Origin: Gracilaria gracilis | Lineage: Eukaryota; Rhodophyta; Florideophyceae; Gracilariales; Gracilariaceae | Assembly (NCBI GenBank): GCA_030374805.1 | Contig: JARGSG010000085.1 | Coordinates: forward strand, 124,001 to 188,000 | Direction: 5' to 3' | DNA: 64,000 nucleotides | In this document: positions 9,510 to 20,000 of the stretch, piece after piece | Layout: each line of letters opens with the position of its first letter | Numbering within the stretch: the stretch's first letter is position 1 | Made by a program: the position numbers and the translations under genes | The notes under the pieces: generated by a model | What the model was told of the DNA's origin: nothing | The model's input: only the letters and a program-made list of their open reading frames with translations | The model's database searches: none

Positions 9510-10175
9510 ATGCTGGATGTTCTAGGATATTGTGTGCAGAATGACGTGTATAGCTGCGGTGCGTACGTCATATCGATGATGTCCCATTTCGCTCGGACTC
9601 TTGGAGTCATGCCGAATCTCCGTTATATGCCCGGTCATGCCCCAGAGCTTACGGAACAGTATAGATGGGCATGTATCAAGGCTCGTGTGGCTACGGTTAT
9701 GGCTGTATCCCATCTGTTGCCTGTATCAGACCAGATGGCAGTGCTTCAGATACAGAAGGAGCGGCTGGAGAATATCTATGCCGCGCGCCATGAGAAACGG
9801 GTGGGAGAAGGAAGGGGGCGCTCCAAAGAAAAGAACACTCCATATAAACGAATAGGTGTTCGAGAGAAAGGGTCGATGGGTTTCCGGGATAGGAACGAGT
9901 GTTGCCGTGAGAAGGGAGAGGGTAAAGATCTTGGGGATGGTACAGAGTCGGAGGATCTTGGTCCCATACAAGAGAGCAAGAAAAGAGGTTCTGCAAAGGA
10001 TGCACAAGTGGGAGAGCCGTTGGTGGAGAGCTCTGAGAGAGAGGATGAAGAGAACTCAAGCACGTGGAAGGTGGTTGATATGCCGAAGTATACTTATGAA
10101 CTCTGTGCTTATGAAAGTTATCAATATGGCTTCAGTACTGCAAGAAAATGCGAGGATCGAAGAAGTTTGGCATGA
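9510..10175 (+). CDS. Ulp1-like C48 protease, C-terminal part with charged tail
   Basis: The start of this frame, MLDVLGYCVQNDVYSCGAYV, supplies the Gln and catalytic Cys of a C48 protease and aligns with VLDTRGYKRQTDGFSCGCYV in the related protein near 63.8 kb. The coding match extends upstream of the ATG to about 9460, so the ATG is probably internal and the segment a downstream exon. After EQYRWACIKARVATVMAVSH the sequence becomes a long charged, low-complexity tail rich in Arg, Lys, Glu and Gly. Its end overlaps the zinc-finger frame at 10148 by 28 bases, so the two may be parts of one transcript. Together with the 8451 frame all four active-site residues (His, Asp, Gln, Cys) are present. 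Confidence 0.6.
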   Translation: MLDVLGYCVQNDVYSCGAYVISMMSHFARTLGVMPNLRYMPGHAPELTEQYRWACIKARVATVMAVSHLLPVSDQMAVLQIQKERLENIYAARHEKRVGEGRGRSKEKNTPYKRIGVREKGSMGFRDRNECCREKGEGKDLGDGTESEDLGPIQESKKRGSAKDAQVGEPLVESSEREDEENSSTWKVVDMPKYTYELCAYESYQYGFSTARKCEDRRSLA

Positions 10176-11512
10176 ACATCCAAATGAGATGCCTGAGGTA
10201 TAAAAGTGCTGCCCCTAGCACTGGATGCAAAGCCACTTTCATGTCGAAAGCCCTGCGTGACGAGACGGGATGGTTATCTACGGGCAAGAATGTGCACAAC
10301 CACGAACGCCTTGGTACTGGGGAGCGAGGTGGTGCAAAGCGCAGGAGTGAGATTGTTAAAGCAGCGATCAGCAAGAATGCTCGTGGCTACATGCGTGTTT
10401 CCCATATCAATTTCACTCCGCCATCACAGGGGAGGAGAAGTGGCTCAGGGGAGGAATGTGATAAAGAGGACTTCATGGACTGCTTCCCATCGCGCCTTTC
10501 TGGAGTCATCCATATCGCTCATGCGACCCAATGTGATGGTGAGTACATGCGTAGTCAAGCACGCGAGGCATGGCAAGGGCAGGAAGACAACCATCAGGGC
10601 ACCCATGACATCATCTACGTAAGTGATGATAGTAGGGGAGGATCTCCTGATTGTGAGGTAGTATATGCTGCACAACCCGCATCGGTGGGTGGGAACCAAA
10701 CCTCCCAAGATAGTTCCGTTATCGATGTAACGGAATTAGCAAGGAGGAATAAAGATCCTCCACCAGTTGCCATCGTGTGTCCATCCGCGGATGATTACGA
10801 AGGAGGCGAAGGTTATGGTAGGGAGGTTAAAGATGATGCGTGTTCTGAACAATCTACAAAATCTACGGCATCTAGTACTACACAGACAAGGTATAGCAGC
10901 CCTGTTTGCGATGAGTACCCCCCTCATGAATGTATTCGCCGTGGTTTTGTGGCCTACTTGGAACAAATGGATGCAACTGCTCACAGCGAGGTCCTACAAC
11001 AACTTGAGTACATCTCGGAATACTTTGGCTTCAAAGTATATATCCGCGACTCTAAATATAGAATGGATGAAGATGGGAGGAAGGTTTTGCTCCGAGGATA
11101 CTTGAAATGCTCCTTGATGTACGAGGAGCACACGAAGTGTCCCTATAGTTTCAAGGTTCGAAGGGTACGAGTGTCTAATGACGGGGAGTCGGAGTGTGTT
11201 TTCTCTCCCCAATTCGCGAAGGCTCACCATAACCGTACTCCCCAGATCACCGCCCTACGCCGTAAGCTTGCCCTCAATATGGAAAGGGAAGCTAGCCATC
11301 TGCGAAACACGTTGCATCTACAGTACAATGGGGGTACTGCGGCTGATGGAGGACAAATATGGTGTGCTTGTAGACAGGGAGAGGTTTCGAAAGAGGTTGA
11401 AATACATATCGGATACTCAGTATCCCAAAGAGAAGGAATGCTCGAGGTTGTACCAGAACCTCATAGCCCTTCCAGCCAAGAACCCGAGAAACAAGTTGTA
11501 CTACCGCACTGA
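10148..11512 (+). CDS. MULE protein with two FAR1/FLYWCH-like zinc fingers
   Basis: This 454-residue frame is the DNA-binding part of the MULE transposase. Near residues 10-60, CLRYKSAAPSTGCKATF followed by NVHNHERL gives a C-C-H-H arrangement of the WRKY/GCM1 superfold. Around residues 300-365 a second set appears: LKCSLMYEEHTKCPYSFKV then FAKAHHNRT. Between them is a Ser/Asp/Glu-rich linker. MULE transposases of plants and fungi (FAR1, MURA) have such fingers before the DDE domain, which here follows in decayed form. Start choice is uncertain because the frame overlaps the end of the Ulp1 frame and may be spliced. The C-terminus (after NTLHLQYNGG) looks out of frame with what should follow. 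Confidence 0.55.
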   Translation: MRGSKKFGMNIQMRCLRYKSAAPSTGCKATFMSKALRDETGWLSTGKNVHNHERLGTGERGGAKRRSEIVKAAISKNARGYMRVSHINFTPPSQGRRSGSGEECDKEDFMDCFPSRLSGVIHIAHATQCDGEYMRSQAREAWQGQEDNHQGTHDIIYVSDDSRGGSPDCEVVYAAQPASVGGNQTSQDSSVIDVTELARRNKDPPPVAIVCPSADDYEGGEGYGREVKDDACSEQSTKSTASSTTQTRYSSPVCDEYPPHECIRRGFVAYLEQMDATAHSEVLQQLEYISEYFGFKVYIRDSKYRMDEDGRKVLLRGYLKCSLMYEEHTKCPYSFKVRRVRVSNDGESECVFSPQFAKAHHNRTPQITALRRKLALNMEREASHLRNTLHLQYNGGTAADGGQIWCACRQGEVSKEVEIHIGYSVSQREGMLEVVPEPHSPSSQEPEKQVVLPH

Positions 11513-11860
11513 TGGTAAGGACGGGCTTCAGTATGTGGCGTGATGTCTGGAGCGGTGGTCAGTGGATTATGAACGTTATGGAATCGTTCCAGGTATCTCC
11601 GTAGACTGCAAAGCGATAGCAAATCGCTTCAATTTACCTCTATCAGTTTTAATGGATGTGATAATGATGGGAACTTAACGACGGTGTTCATGGGCTACAT
11701 TGGAGACGAGAGCAGTACCAGCTTTGGGTGGGTAGTGGAGAAGTTTAAAGATTGTATGTGCATTTCGCCATCATCTTTCACAGTGGATCAGTGCAAGGCA
11801 CTTATTGGAACTATTCGCCGAGTGTTACCTCTATCATAAATAGAACTCGATGACTGGCAT
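11513..11860 (+). pseudogene. Decayed MULE DDE domain
   Basis: Open stretches here read NLTTVFMGYIGDESSTSFGW, VDQCKALIGTIRRVLP and LDDWHLNQNQ in order. These fit the MULE transposase core, where a D/E-rich strand, a second Asp before an A..A..I..VFP helix and a WH..N motif are standard. Stops and phase changes interrupt it, so this copy cannot encode a complete transposase. Confidence 0.6.
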
Positions 11861-12991
11861 TTGAACCAAAACCAGGGTCCGAATGTCCAACGCTGGTGCC
11901 ATACGATACGAAGGAACGACCGGGTGAAAGATATGGGGGTGGACCTGCATGTCCTACGACGAAGTACCAATATGGACAGCTTTCAAGGGCGCAGAACTCT
12001 CTTCGAGCAACGATACTTTTACCTGTTCGGTACATTCATACCGCAATGGTATACGTTTTTATACAGGGACAATCCGTCAATGTTGGTGAGGTGCTTTAAG
12101 GACATGAACCTACCACTTAGGTTCTTTTACCAGGGCTCCGGCTACTGTGAGGCCTCCCACTCCCGATACCGTCACTATATTCTCCGCAATCACGTTCCCT
12201 TCTCGGAGGTCCCCAATGCCATGCTCTCCATCACTGAGCCACTGTGGCAAGAACGAGGACAGAGAGCCTCTATGCGCGACACTGCTCTTAGAAACCGTCT
12301 CCACTCTTCTGGCCTGCCAATTTCGTTGGATGCAGCCACGAATATTATAGAAGAGTATACCAGCTATAGCATCATGAAATTTCTCGAGCAAAGTGTGCCA
12401 TATTCCGGGCGCTACGTCGTGACGAATTCTATAGTCCTCCAATCGCGGAATACCCCATGCAACTACGACATCAATGTCCACGAACTCCAGATCTCTACCG
12501 ACCAACCTCTCGTCGTCTTTTCTCTTGAATGGCTAGGAAGGGGAGAGAATGATGAAAACCCGCAACAAAACGAAAGAAGACCATATAGGTTGTACTTTCA
12601 CAGACGCATATCTGCATTGGAGATCGTGTCAGGCAAGTTCAGCTGTCAAAACTTGACAGCATGGGGTATTCCTTTCCCCCACCTCACCCTCCGTTTTGTA
12701 GTCTTCCGGGAGGTGCGTAACCAGGGGCCTGAAATTGGAGCCGTACTTCCAGCGACCGTACGAATCAACGATTTCTGGCATCCCTACTGGAGCCGCTCGA
12801 CGGAGCATTGGACCCTCCAAGATATACTGCGAACACGGCAGGACCCATCAAGGAAAAATGAAGAGGTACCGCTGCATAGACCTCTTTTAACCCAACCAGT
12901 GCCATCAGTGACCCATCTCGACTTTAACGAAGGTGCTCATAACGTTATATCGAGTCTGAGGCAGCAACGAGCACAAGAGGTTTCCCGATAA
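11861..12991 (+). CDS. MULE transposase, C-terminal part
   Basis: A 376-residue frame whose first residues, MNQNQGPNVQRWC, continue the WHLNQNQ motif of the DDE segment, so its ATG is internal to the original transposase. Internal stretches such as FYLFGTFIPQWYTFLYRD and ILRNHVPFSEVPNAMLSI are well-formed but match no domain I can name. The frame ends in a stop at 12989-12991, but the same frame reopens 12 codons later and continues in character, so the stop is probably a recent lesion. Confidence 0.5.
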   Translation: MNQNQGPNVQRWCHTIRRNDRVKDMGVDLHVLRRSTNMDSFQGRRTLFEQRYFYLFGTFIPQWYTFLYRDNPSMLVRCFKDMNLPLRFFYQGSGYCEASHSRYRHYILRNHVPFSEVPNAMLSITEPLWQERGQRASMRDTALRNRLHSSGLPISLDAATNIIEEYTSYSIMKFLEQSVPYSGRYVVTNSIVLQSRNTPCNYDINVHELQISTDQPLVVFSLEWLGRGENDENPQQNERRPYRLYFHRRISALEIVSGKFSCQNLTAWGIPFPHLTLRFVVFREVRNQGPEIGAVLPATVRINDFWHPYWSRSTEHWTLQDILRTRQDPSRKNEEVPLHRPLLTQPVPSVTHLDFNEGAHNVISSLRQQRAQEVSR

Positions 12992-13027
12992 GCATCTTAC
13001 TCTGATGGAAAAGCCCTATACGACCAA

Positions 13028-13477
13028 ATGCACCACGTCGCTCGGAGTTATGGCAGCGTTGCGCTCACAAACGTCCAGCAATACCTCGAAGAGAGATTGC
13101 GTCAGTTGAACGCCGGTCGATATCCAAGCAACCCGACGCAACTTATTCCGGCGCCATCTCAGGTCCCAGATATCCCAAACATGGCGTCTACCGCCAACTT
13201 CATACCCCCCATTATCAATCCCAACGCTGTTTTAGGATCACGAGCCCGAAAGAGAAAGCGCTCTTTCCTCGAGAGAGGCGGTTCAAAGCGCCAACGGGTA
13301 CGGGGAGCTTTTCAGAGCTCAGACACACCAACAACGCAGTTACGTCGCACGACTTCTCCCCTTAATACGGCTTCTACAGCAGCTACGCATACCTTAAATC
13401 CGTCCCAAGCAATCGAAAGATCAACTGCGGTGGTGGATCATTCTGATAACCAGTACGGAAACAACGTAGAGCCATAG
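13028..13477 (+). CDS. C-terminal tail of the MULE transposase
   Basis: This 149-residue frame is in phase with the one ending at 12991. It opens with an amphipathic segment (LTNVQQYLEERLRQLNAG), then turns Pro/Ser/Thr-rich with a basic cluster (SRARKRKRSFLERGGSKRQR) that looks like a nuclear-localisation signal. It is more likely the tail of the upstream protein than a separate gene. Confidence 0.4.
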   Translation: MHHVARSYGSVALTNVQQYLEERLRQLNAGRYPSNPTQLIPAPSQVPDIPNMASTANFIPPIINPNAVLGSRARKRKRSFLERGGSKRQRVRGAFQSSDTPTTQLRRTTSPLNTASTAATHTLNPSQAIERSTAVVDHSDNQYGNNVEP

Positions 13478-13783
13478 TGGTTCATAAGTTAGTAGTCAAT
13501 CCTTTTCTACAGAGAATAAAAACCTCACAGAGTGTAACGTACCGATAATTATGGTAAAGGCTTGAGAAAGAGCTTCCTGGACGACGTACTGGCGTAATAC
13601 CCTTAAAGCAAGACGAAGGATACGCGCGAGGTGGCGATGGCGTACGGTAGCGGCGACAGAATGAGCGATGTGCATGCCGGTAATTACGGCCGGAAGCATG
13701 CGAGATACGCGCGGTGTTCGGCTAGCAACGTGCGAGCAGCAGCGGGAAGGGGAGACCAATATCCATAGTGGCAGCCAACGGGC

Positions 13784-13970
13784 GCGACAGAGGGCGGGAG
13801 TTGCCGGTGAGTGAGCGCAATGAAGGCCTGCAGCTGCCGGTAAAGAAGCACAACGGAGGCCGGCAGCTGCCGGTGAGGGAGCGGGATCGAGGGCGGCAGC
13901 TCTCGGTACGGGATCGAGAGAGAAAGGCGGCAGTTGCAGGTAAGGGAGCGAGACGAAGGGTGACAGCCCC
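13784..13970. repeat. 33-bp minisatellite inside the MULE
   Basis: About five and a half imperfect units of 33 bp, each with a core like GGCAGCTGCCGGTGAGGGAGC. Because 33 is a multiple of three, the plus strand reads an 11-residue repeat (RELPVSERNEG, LQLPVKKHNGG, RQLPVRERDRG). No evidence that it is translated. Confidence 0.75.
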
Positions 13971-14069
13971 CAGTGATACAGTGAAGAGAGTTGTCCAAGC
14001 TTTGCGGCATGCAGAGTAGCGCGGGCTTTTTCGCAATTGTACTGAGGTAAAAGCAAAAATTTTGTGACA

Positions 14070-14318
14070 GAAAGAGTAGGGGAGGCGCGGGAGTGAAGTT
14101 GTCACGAAGCTTGAAAGGTGTGTGTCACGAAAGAAGACAAGTCCAATGACGATCTTTGAAATGGGTGCTCCGGTTACTTGGCGGGTTGGCAATGGCCACG
14201 AGAGATTTGGAGAACCTCTTCTTTGAAGTGGAGGTTCTGTTGAAAACCTCTACATAGAAGTGGCGGTTCTAGGGAAGCGATTTTACTGTGTCTACGGTGC
14301 GTAGATTGGCCGCCGGCC
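14070..14318. repeat. MULE right terminal inverted repeat
   Basis: Reverse complement of 7052-7300 with scattered differences; the outer 30 bp differ by only a few bases. GTGTGGAAC follows at 14319-14327. Confidence 0.8.
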
Positions 14319-14327
14319 GTGTGGAAC

Positions 14328-15181
14328 TGCCTATGACCTTCATAGACCTTCCTAGCCAGCCAAGCCCAGACATTTTCGATAACATTAATTTCTGGGCTCT
14401 TTGCTGGCCAGTCTAGAACCTCCACCTGATTGTCCTGAAGCCACCTTTTTGTAGCATTTGCACGATGGGCACTAGCCCCATCGTGCAAAAACACCCAGTT
14501 CTCTCCTACTGCCGCAGCTGCAAAAGGTAAAAGATCACTAGATAGAGTCTTGATATACAATGTAGCATTCAAATTACCATCAAGCGCTACCATATTACCA
14601 CGCCCATAGTAAGAAATAGCAGCCCAAACCATAACAGATTTTCCCCCTTGCTTGCGTTGCGAAAAAATTTCCGGTTCCTTTCTCAGATCATGCTGGTAGT
14701 GCGCCAGACCTTTAGGACCATCTAAGTTAAACTTTTTTTCGTCGGAGAACATCACTCTTTTCCAATCAACTGCACCCCATGCAAGCTTTTCCATCGCCTA
14801 TTTTATACGATTTGTTTTAAGTTTCTGTGTCATATAAATTCTTTTCTTCATTCTCTTGTACTTCAAGTACGGAACTTCTCTTAGAATCTGTTTAACGCGA
14901 CGAACTCCTATATCCAAATCATATTTTTTCTGTACTTGAGATGCAGAAGACTGACGCAATATTACATCTCGGATGATGGCCCTTTTAGTAGTATCAGTAA
15001 TCTTCTTGTTCCTCGGCTTCCATTTCTTCTTTTGGCAAAGTTTTGGGGGCACCAGAAACTGCTGAACAGTTTTGCGGTGTCGTCCAATGACTCTCGCAAT
15101 TTCTGTGTTGCTCATTCCGTGGGAGTTGTGAGCTATGATTGGTGCCTTTCCAACGGCTGATAAGACTTTTCCTCGAGGCAT
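14328..15181 (-). pseudogene. N-terminal and catalytic part of the split mariner transposase
   Basis: The minus strand encodes MPRGKVLSAVGKAPIIAH and a paired-type helix-turn-helix (GMSNTEIARVIGRHRKTVQ), a second basic DNA-binding helix set, then the catalytic core: VMFSDEKKFNLDG (first Asp), WVFLHDGASAHRA (second Asp) and PEINVIENVWAWL (Glu). That is the DD34E Tc1/mariner arrangement. One in-frame stop lies between the DNA-binding and catalytic parts (14798-14800), and the protein is cut after KVYEGHRQFHT by the MULE. Its close relative near 61 kb is uninterrupted. Confidence 0.8.
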
Positions 15182-15352
15182 AATTGGAAAGATGGTGGAA
15201 TTTAAGGTTTAGATTATGAAAGTGGAGGGCATTCCATGATACCTTGCACACTTATAGAACTGTACAGCCTCTAGATGCGCGCCAATTTCAGTTTGAACTG
15301 AACTGATGGTATAAAATTTCGCTGATATAAAGAACTTTCGTCTTTTGTTTTA

Positions 15353-16738
15353 TAAGTCATAAAGAGTGGCTATTACAAGACATTGTAAGAATATCTCCAG
15401 GTACTGTCCCAGCGTCTTGCTTTCGTGATGTGCCCTTTATATTTGTAGATTTAAACCGGGTTTTGGGTTACGGACGTATTTCTGAAAGAGATATATAAAT
15501 TTCGCTGAGTGTAGCATATTGATGACAGCACGGACGCCAACACAGCCGTCATCACCATATCTCGCCGCCATTTTATCTCTCCGAGATAACGTCGCTGTGC
15601 ATTGAAAAAGCTTCTTGTAAACAAACGAAGCTGGCGCTGCAGTGAAGGCCAACACAGCGCACACAGCCCCGCGCACACAGCTCCGCGCGGAAAGATTCGC
15701 GCTGACAAGTCGGCGCAAACAGCTCCGTGTGCACATTTCTGCGCGCGTCACTCCACTCAAACAGCTTCACGCTTTTCCGCACCGTCGTTTTCACTGTACC
15801 CCGCCGCGGTCGTCTATTTGTCTCTGGACCGTCGCTTCTACTCAGATTCGCCGCAGTCTTTAGTACTTTCATTGCCAAAATGAGCAGCGCGGGCCATGCC
15901 GCCGTCGTTCGTTCTGATTGCGTTGTAGACGCAGTATACATGGTGCAGTAGCTGACGCTGTGCAGTGGCTTTGGGGTGGACTGTTAGCCGGACCACTCCT
16001 GAATTGTAGACTATCTATCGTCCTTGTCAAATACAGCTGTCTGTTTCTACGCAGACAAAACCACAAAAAAGTCCCATGGCCTTCTTATCGCAATTAAAGG
16101 TGATCCTACGACGACGATCTACAGCAACCGGATGATTGCAGCACAGTCCCGAATAGAACGCGCCCAGTCTACCATCTAATAGTAGAAACCCAACATATTT
16201 TCAAATAGATAACGTCTTTACACTGTGTAAAAGCAATAGATATTTAGGATGAACATCTTTATTTTCAGATAAAAAGGAAGACTACGCAACGAAGCAATAA
16301 GTTTTGGGTGTGTGTCTCTGCGGTTATATGAAAGCAGAAGAAATAATTTTTATGCGTAGCTGTTTCTGATGCAGTTGCAGATATTGCCGTACAATCAAAA
16401 GCGCAAAGACAAGGAGAAAATACAAGTCAAACAGGACGTTTTTCTTTACGGTAGTAGTTGAGATATTTTTGCGACTGTTTAAACGAATTTGCAGAATGTC
16501 ACACTCTAAGTTCATGCTTCTTGCCGAGAAGCTCGCTCTACATCGAAATTGAATGTTGGCCGAAAGATAACGATGCTGTTCAGAAGGAAAAATGCCACCG
16601 ATGAGGGGCTGGTGTATCTAATACATACGCCAGCCCAGAAACTATCTATGTCCCGATCAGCCATATTAGTTGGGGCGAATGGTGTCAAAGGCTGCGGAGG
16701 CGGCAATCCATACACTATGGGACTTGCAGAGGGGTAGC
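15353..16738. other. Unassigned interior of the outer TIR element
   Basis: About 1.4 kb between the mariner and the copia fossil. Open frames are short, overlap on both strands and show no family motif. A stretch at 15640-15760 is rich in GCGCGCA-type words. It may be non-coding interior of the outer element. Confidence 0.4.
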
Positions 16739-17020
16739 TGTTGTAGAAATAAGAAAGTTAGTGCGCGCGGGGAAGGGAGCGCGCGAGGAGGAATTTAGAT
16801 AAGTGTTAGGTGATGAGGATGATGAACCGAGGAGAAGCCGAACTACTCGGTTTACCCCGCTTTTATAGGCATTGCGCGCTTCCTGAGTGGGAAACGCGCA
16901 ATGCACTATACTATCTAGAAGGCCACGCAACTGTCAGTTAGACAGTTGCGTGGCCACACAGCTTCATTTAATTATCAGCTTCCCGACGTGGAGGCTGATA
17001 ATTTTGCACTGGTTACCACA
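16739..17020. repeat. LTR of the copia fossil (left; 3' LTR of the element)
   Basis: 282 bp, starting TGTTGTAGAAAT and ending GGTTACCACA. It contains a hairpin with 15-bp arms, GGCCACGCAACTGTC, near 16920-16954. A purine-rich tract is present just inside it on the element strand. Confidence 0.9.
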
Positions 17021-20000
17021 CTCGATTTCTTTCTAAAGTCGTAAGAGACGATTCGTACTATAGATTTCTAACTACCCATTGTTTCGTAAGATGAACAACT
17101 TTGTTATCTTGCAAAATCGTATCCAAAACATGATTTCCCGTGAGTTTTGTGAAATCGTCCGCGGGATTATATTCTGAGCGCAAAAAACCAACATCACAAA
17201 TGCCTTTTGATTCGTAGCCCTCTCGAACAGCGGCAATGTCAATCATCAATCTTCGTTCTGCGGTATTAGAAGACTTGGTTATAACGTCGAACAAACTTTT
17301 CGAGTCCATGAACATACACACGGGAATTCCTTACCAATTAATTTCTCTATGTCCGTTTTCAAAGTGAAGGCAAAATCAAAGGCGTCTGCGAAGACGTAAA
17401 CCTCTCCTCTCACTACGCTTCTAACGACTCTTCTGCTCTTATAACTTGCATACTGAAGAACGTTGCAGTTATCATGCTTGTCAGCGAGAAGCACTCTGTA
17501 ACCGAGCTGTGAAGTAAGGTCTCCATTATTGGCAAATGATGAGTCAGCGTAAACCCTGAGACAAAGACTGTCGAAGTAAAGTTTCTTGAAAGAGAGCATT
17601 TTGTTGCTCGTGCCTTTGAGATAAGAAACAGATTTGTTAATTAGTTTTCCATAGTCCTTGGGTTTTTTCTGAAACATTTCTTCGTTTACTTGCTAGAGTT
17701 TGTTCACAATGAAGCAGATGTCTGGGCGTGAGTTACATATCCAAGCTAATTTGGCTCTAAGCGATCTAAATGATGCAAAACTATCGTCTGGCAGTGTTTC
17801 CAATTTATCCACATATTCCTTTTGACTTGTGGTGAACCCATTTGGTTCCGTTTTGATGTTCATTCCTGAGAACTTGAAGTTATCGAATTCTCTGGCTCTG
17901 GATTCGAAAAGTTTGAGTGATTTGTTTTTGAGTTCGAGAAATTGCTCGTTTCCAGATAGGAGTGAATCATCGACGTAGGTTCCAATCATTCCACCAAGTT
18001 TCTTGTCGAATTTTCTGTGGAATAGTGAGATATCGGATTTAGCCTGTGCCATTTCGAGTTCATCCTTTAGATATTCCAACATAGTTCTATTCCAATAGTC
18101 TCCGGAGTCCGGGAGGCCGTAGAGAGGTTCCAGCAGCTTTAAAGCAATGTTTGGGGGCATGTTGAAGTCTGCTGATGGTCTTAAATATACTTCTCTCTCC
18201 AGTTTCTCCTCGCTTTGTAAGTATGCCTGGTCTACGCCATGGCTCCAGATTCTAAAACCAAAAATGGCGGATAGACTGAGAATAGTTCTAATTGAACATT
18301 TTCTAATATTTTGTCGAATTATGAATAAGGATGTTTTTGTCCTTATTCCGATGTTCTTAGGCGATGAATCGAGCTTTGTAAAGCTCCGCAGGTGTCCCTC
18401 TGTTCTTTATACTAAGAGCGAAATGTTTACCGAGTACATTGGCGTTCGGTGGGATGTCTTCAATCTTGACCGTTTTCCAAGTTTCCCTTTTACGCAAGCC
18501 CTCGTTCTCTTTCTTTCTTGCAGCGTCAAACTGTAGAAGATGCTTGCCAGGATCGCTGGGTCGGAGAATTTCCGTAATGTGGGTTGGAAATTCTTCTGGA
18601 GAGCTAAAATCGGAGAAAAACGATTGGAGTATCTCGATATAGGAAGGGGATTATATCTCTGTTTCAGAACTGTTGTCGTCAGTGTAGGGTTTGACCTGAG
18701 TGACGTTGTGTGGGACTTCGGAGCCGTTGCGATCGATGAAGATTTGTTTGTTGTCAATCTTTGTGATCTTGTACGGTCCGGTCCAAGGGATTGTAACGTC
18801 TTCACGATACACAAGGACTTTCTGCTCGACTGTAAAGTCGATTTTGGTGACTGCAGGGATTCTACGGTTCAATGCGGTACGGAGTCTAAGTTCATTAGAG
18901 ATAGTCTCCATTTCGTGGCGAGCTAGCGTCAACGCTTCCATGCGTGCGTGCTGGTCTGGCAGCTTAGATGCGACGCCGGGGAAACGGTGATGTATTCCGA
19001 ACACCAGTAGCGAAGGGACGAGGACTTCTGGGTTCATGGTGTCGTTCATAGCTTTGACGGCAAGGTTTAGTGCCAGTCTAAAGTCTACGTTAGGACGTTC
19101 GTGTCGACTATTAGTGTAGATTCTGCGAAGGGGGTCGTGGTATCTCTCTCCGGAACCAAGTGAGTTGTGGCTTTCGACCCCGGAGAGGGAGAATTTGACA
19201 CCGTTCTCTTCCACAAGAGTCTGTCAACGTGGGGAGGTGAAGACCGAGCCCTGGTCGCCGCGAATGGAGTCAGGAAAACTGGTGTAAACTGTTGTCCAGC
19301 ATTCAAGGAATGCGTTCCAGACAGAATCGAGAGATTGGCCATTGACAGAAACGGCGGCGCTGAAGTGGGTTTGAAGATCGACGACGTAGAGTATGGCTCT
19401 TTGATTAATGAACATTAGATGTAGAGATAACTCTCGGTTGAACACGACGCCGTGAGGAAATGATACTTGAAAGCTTTGGGGTTTTGGGGTGAAACGCTTA
19501 CAAATTTTGCAAGCTTTGGTGACTGCTTCTAGTAACTCTCTTGTGGCCTTGTTGGCGTCTTCAGGTTGGGCCTTTTTGATGAGATTAAAGAGTTTTCCGG
19601 TTGAGGGGTGGTAAAAATGAAGATGTAGTTTCCGGATTTCAGCTTTCGTGAAACTGATGTTAATAGATTCGTTCCAATCGAGGTAGAGGTGACTAAACTT
19701 GCGGGTGATTGGCATATTCCAGCCTCTGGTGCAAACCAGTTGGTTAATAACATTGTTGACATAGATTCTCTCGTGGTCCATGAAGTTGACGCCAAGAAAA
19801 AGGGGAATGTTGGCGTCGATGACGTCAACGGAGAGCTTCAAGATACGTCCGTTGGGGGCGTGTATTCGGATTCGAATGTTACCAATCGGCTTGAAAATTG
19901 TGTTACCGAGACGGTATCTTAGGCGCGACTTGTGGTGCTTAAAGCAGATGTCAACTGACTTGCAGTGGGCGCGGGCCTGCTGTAGTCCGATGATGCTTCG

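Larger units (their letters stand above)
7052..14318 (+). mobile_element. Mutator-like element (MULE) carrying a Ulp1 protease
   Basis: This 7.27-kb element has long terminal inverted repeats, a perfect 9-bp target duplication and a cargo in plus orientation: an acidic short frame (7411), a Ulp1/C48 cysteine protease in two parts (8451 and 9510), a protein with two FAR1/FLYWCH-like zinc fingers (10148), a decayed MULE DDE segment (about 11640-11890) and its downstream part (11861-13477). Ulp1-bearing MULEs are known from plants (Kaonashi type). The frames are interrupted, so the copy looks immobile unless helped in trans. It landed inside a mariner transposase gene. Related sequence occurs at 51021-51410 and from about 62.5 kb onwards. 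Confidence 0.8.
6829..15352 (-). mobile_element. Mariner/Tc1-type transposon split by a MULE
   Basis: Terminal inverted repeats can be read at both ends: the left carries ACGAAGTTTATTTATATC and AAATTTTATA, the right (complement) ACGAAAGTTCTTTATATC and the same AAATTTTATA block. Both ends sit at TATA, consistent with a TA target. Without the 7,267-bp MULE and its 9-bp duplication the element is about 1.25 kb, the normal mariner size. Transposase fragments lie at 14328-15181 (N-terminal and catalytic parts) and 6907-7042 (C-terminus), both on the minus strand, which fits insertion of the MULE in the middle of the transposase gene. Confidence 0.8.

Noticed and set aside
15437-15951. Overlapping Cys/Arg-rich frames on both strands
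   Set aside because: Frames arise from GCGC-rich repeats; no direction is preferred and no family is seen.
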